Assembly: GCA_964558295.1 (NCBI GenBank)
Contig: CAZLDQ010000166.1
Location: forward strand, 1-12,796
Reading direction: 5' to 3'
Source: JBDKTH01 sp964558295
GTDB taxonomy: Bacteria > Planctomycetota > Planctomycetia > Pirellulales > Thermoguttaceae
Length of the DNA: 12,796 bases
Each line of letters starts with the position of its first letter. Position 1 is the stretch's first letter. Shown here one piece after another: positions 12,182 to 12,796 of the stretch. Made by a program: the position numbers and the translations under genes. A model generated the notes under the pieces. That model was not told the origin of the DNA. It did no database searches and saw only the letters and a program-made list of their open reading frames with translations.

Positions 12182-12796
12182 ATGGAATCACCATTCTGTT
12201 TGCCTCTTCTAGTGTGCGTCGCACTCTTGTCCGGCTCAACGACCACGCAGGAGCGGGCGACACTCCAGCAGAAGATCCGCGAGTCTCACGCAAGGATTCA
12301 GGAACAAGTATTCGAGAACGTGGCCGTCGACGTTCGAATGAAGAATATACGTTTGCCTAAAGGTGATATTGAACTAGAGAAAGACCGTTCCTTTGTGATC
12401 CGCGGTGGAGACAAGATGCTGAGGGATGGCAAAGATATCCTGGCGTCCAACAAGGATTACCGGTTTCGGATCAATGATCGCCAGACTGGCAGGCAACTTG
12501 GGTATTTGGAAGGAAAGAGACAACCGAATGCAGCCGCTGAAGCGTACGAGGCCCAGGTGGCATCACTTGTCCTGGCCTCGATGCTCTTTGACGATCGTCC
12601 GCTCGTGGAGGCGTTGGAAGACGGTGAGTTTGTCGTGGACTCGATCCGGGAGGATACCGGCATGACGACGATCACAGGGAAATGGAAACATGGCTCTGAC
12701 ACGTTCGATGATATCACAATCCAACTCGACCCGAATAATATGTATGTTTTGTTTCAACGGAAGTGGCACAAAGCCCGGGGTCGGTTAAGCAACAGT
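12182..12796 (+). CDS. Secreted protein of unknown function, 3' end cut by window
   Basis: An ATG at 12182 opens 205 codons to the window end without a stop. MESPFCLPLLVCVALLSGST is a hydrophobic export signal, though unusually without basic residues at the start. The mature part begins with a helix (ERATLQQKIRESHARIQEQV), then alternates strands: NVAVDVRMKNIRL, SFVIRGGDKML, YRFRINDRQTGRQLGYLEGK, and later VVDSIREDTGMTTITGKWKH. That order is reminiscent of LolA/LolB-like lipoprotein-binding folds, but I see no decisive motif. The last 17-18 residues (from about residue 188) come from the 52-bp inverted repeat shared with the left edge and could be artefactual. No ribosome site is obvious. As a partner of the Cys-rich peptide cassette it would act outside the cytoplasm. 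Confidence 0.6.
   Translation, partial: MESPFCLPLLVCVALLSGSTTTQERATLQQKIRESHARIQEQVFENVAVDVRMKNIRLPKGDIELEKDRSFVIRGGDKMLRDGKDILASNKDYRFRINDRQTGRQLGYLEGKRQPNAAAEAYEAQVASLVLASMLFDDRPLVEALEDGEFVVDSIREDTGMTTITGKWKHGSDTFDDITIQLDPNNMYVLFQRKWHKARGRLSNS
12744..12795. repeat. Right copy of 52-bp terminal inverted repeat
   Basis: This is the exact reverse complement of positions 1-52, with T at 12796 extending past it. It lies in frame in the truncated secreted-protein gene and adds LFQRKWHKARGRLSN to that protein. Just before the shared block both sides carry CCGAAT, but the rest differs. See the left copy for interpretation. Confidence 0.95.

Noticed and set aside
1..12796. Whole window as a composite transposon bounded by terminal repeats
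   Set aside because: No transposase gene, genes run off both ends through the repeats, and one extra base lies beyond the right copy. Kept only as an alternative in the findings.

Overview
The window is GC-rich bacterial DNA with strong Shine-Dalgarno sites (AGGAG type). I recognise no rRNA, tRNA, CRISPR array or transposase gene. The gene types suggest a planctomycete-like bacterium: an ECF-like sigma factor with a C-terminal extension, a MauE/thioredoxin fusion beside a DUF1573 protein, and tiny secreted Cys-rich proteins. That placement is inferred from gene types only and is moderate at best.

Left and middle part (1-9130): this looks like a mobile or plasmid/phage-derived region. A minus-strand pair encodes a PrimPol/AAA replication protein (2273-411) and, 18 bp downstream, a small helical protein that runs off the left edge (392-1). 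A repeat-rich intergenic stretch (about 2274-3024) separates it from a divergent ECF-like sigma factor (3025-3984). Next come a minus-strand pair with DNA-binding domains (coiled-coil/XRE regulator 5085-4651, then a NUMOD1-like protein 4605-4111) and an unrecognised minus-strand gene (about 5842-5183). An 18-bp direct-repeat array overlaps the -35 position of the XRE promoter. An AT-rich pocket (about 5800-6010) separates these from plus-strand genes: a small protein, a phage-type conserved protein, a 67-aa protein and a small serine recombinase (7614-8204). Two short overlapping minus-strand genes (9130-8716) follow. They end in a stem-loop whose loop carries three G5 tracts on the plus strand.

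Right part (9740-12796): this is a different, secretion-oriented plus-strand cassette with its own promoter and an operator-like dyad. It holds a five-TM MauE-type protein fused to a periplasmic thioredoxin domain (CPSC), a membrane-anchored DUF1573 protein, a 70-aa secreted peptide with eight mature cysteines, a perfect 15-bp hairpin, and a secreted protein truncated by the window end. I read it as a candidate system that makes and oxidatively folds a disulfide-rich secreted peptide; this is the most interesting biology here.

The two window ends carry a perfect 52-bp inverted repeat. Read outward, it encodes the same peptide in the same frame at the end of two otherwise unrelated proteins. 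This could be an assembly or amplification foldback, or a genuine terminal inverted repeat. The right-hand gene's last residues should not be trusted until that is settled.
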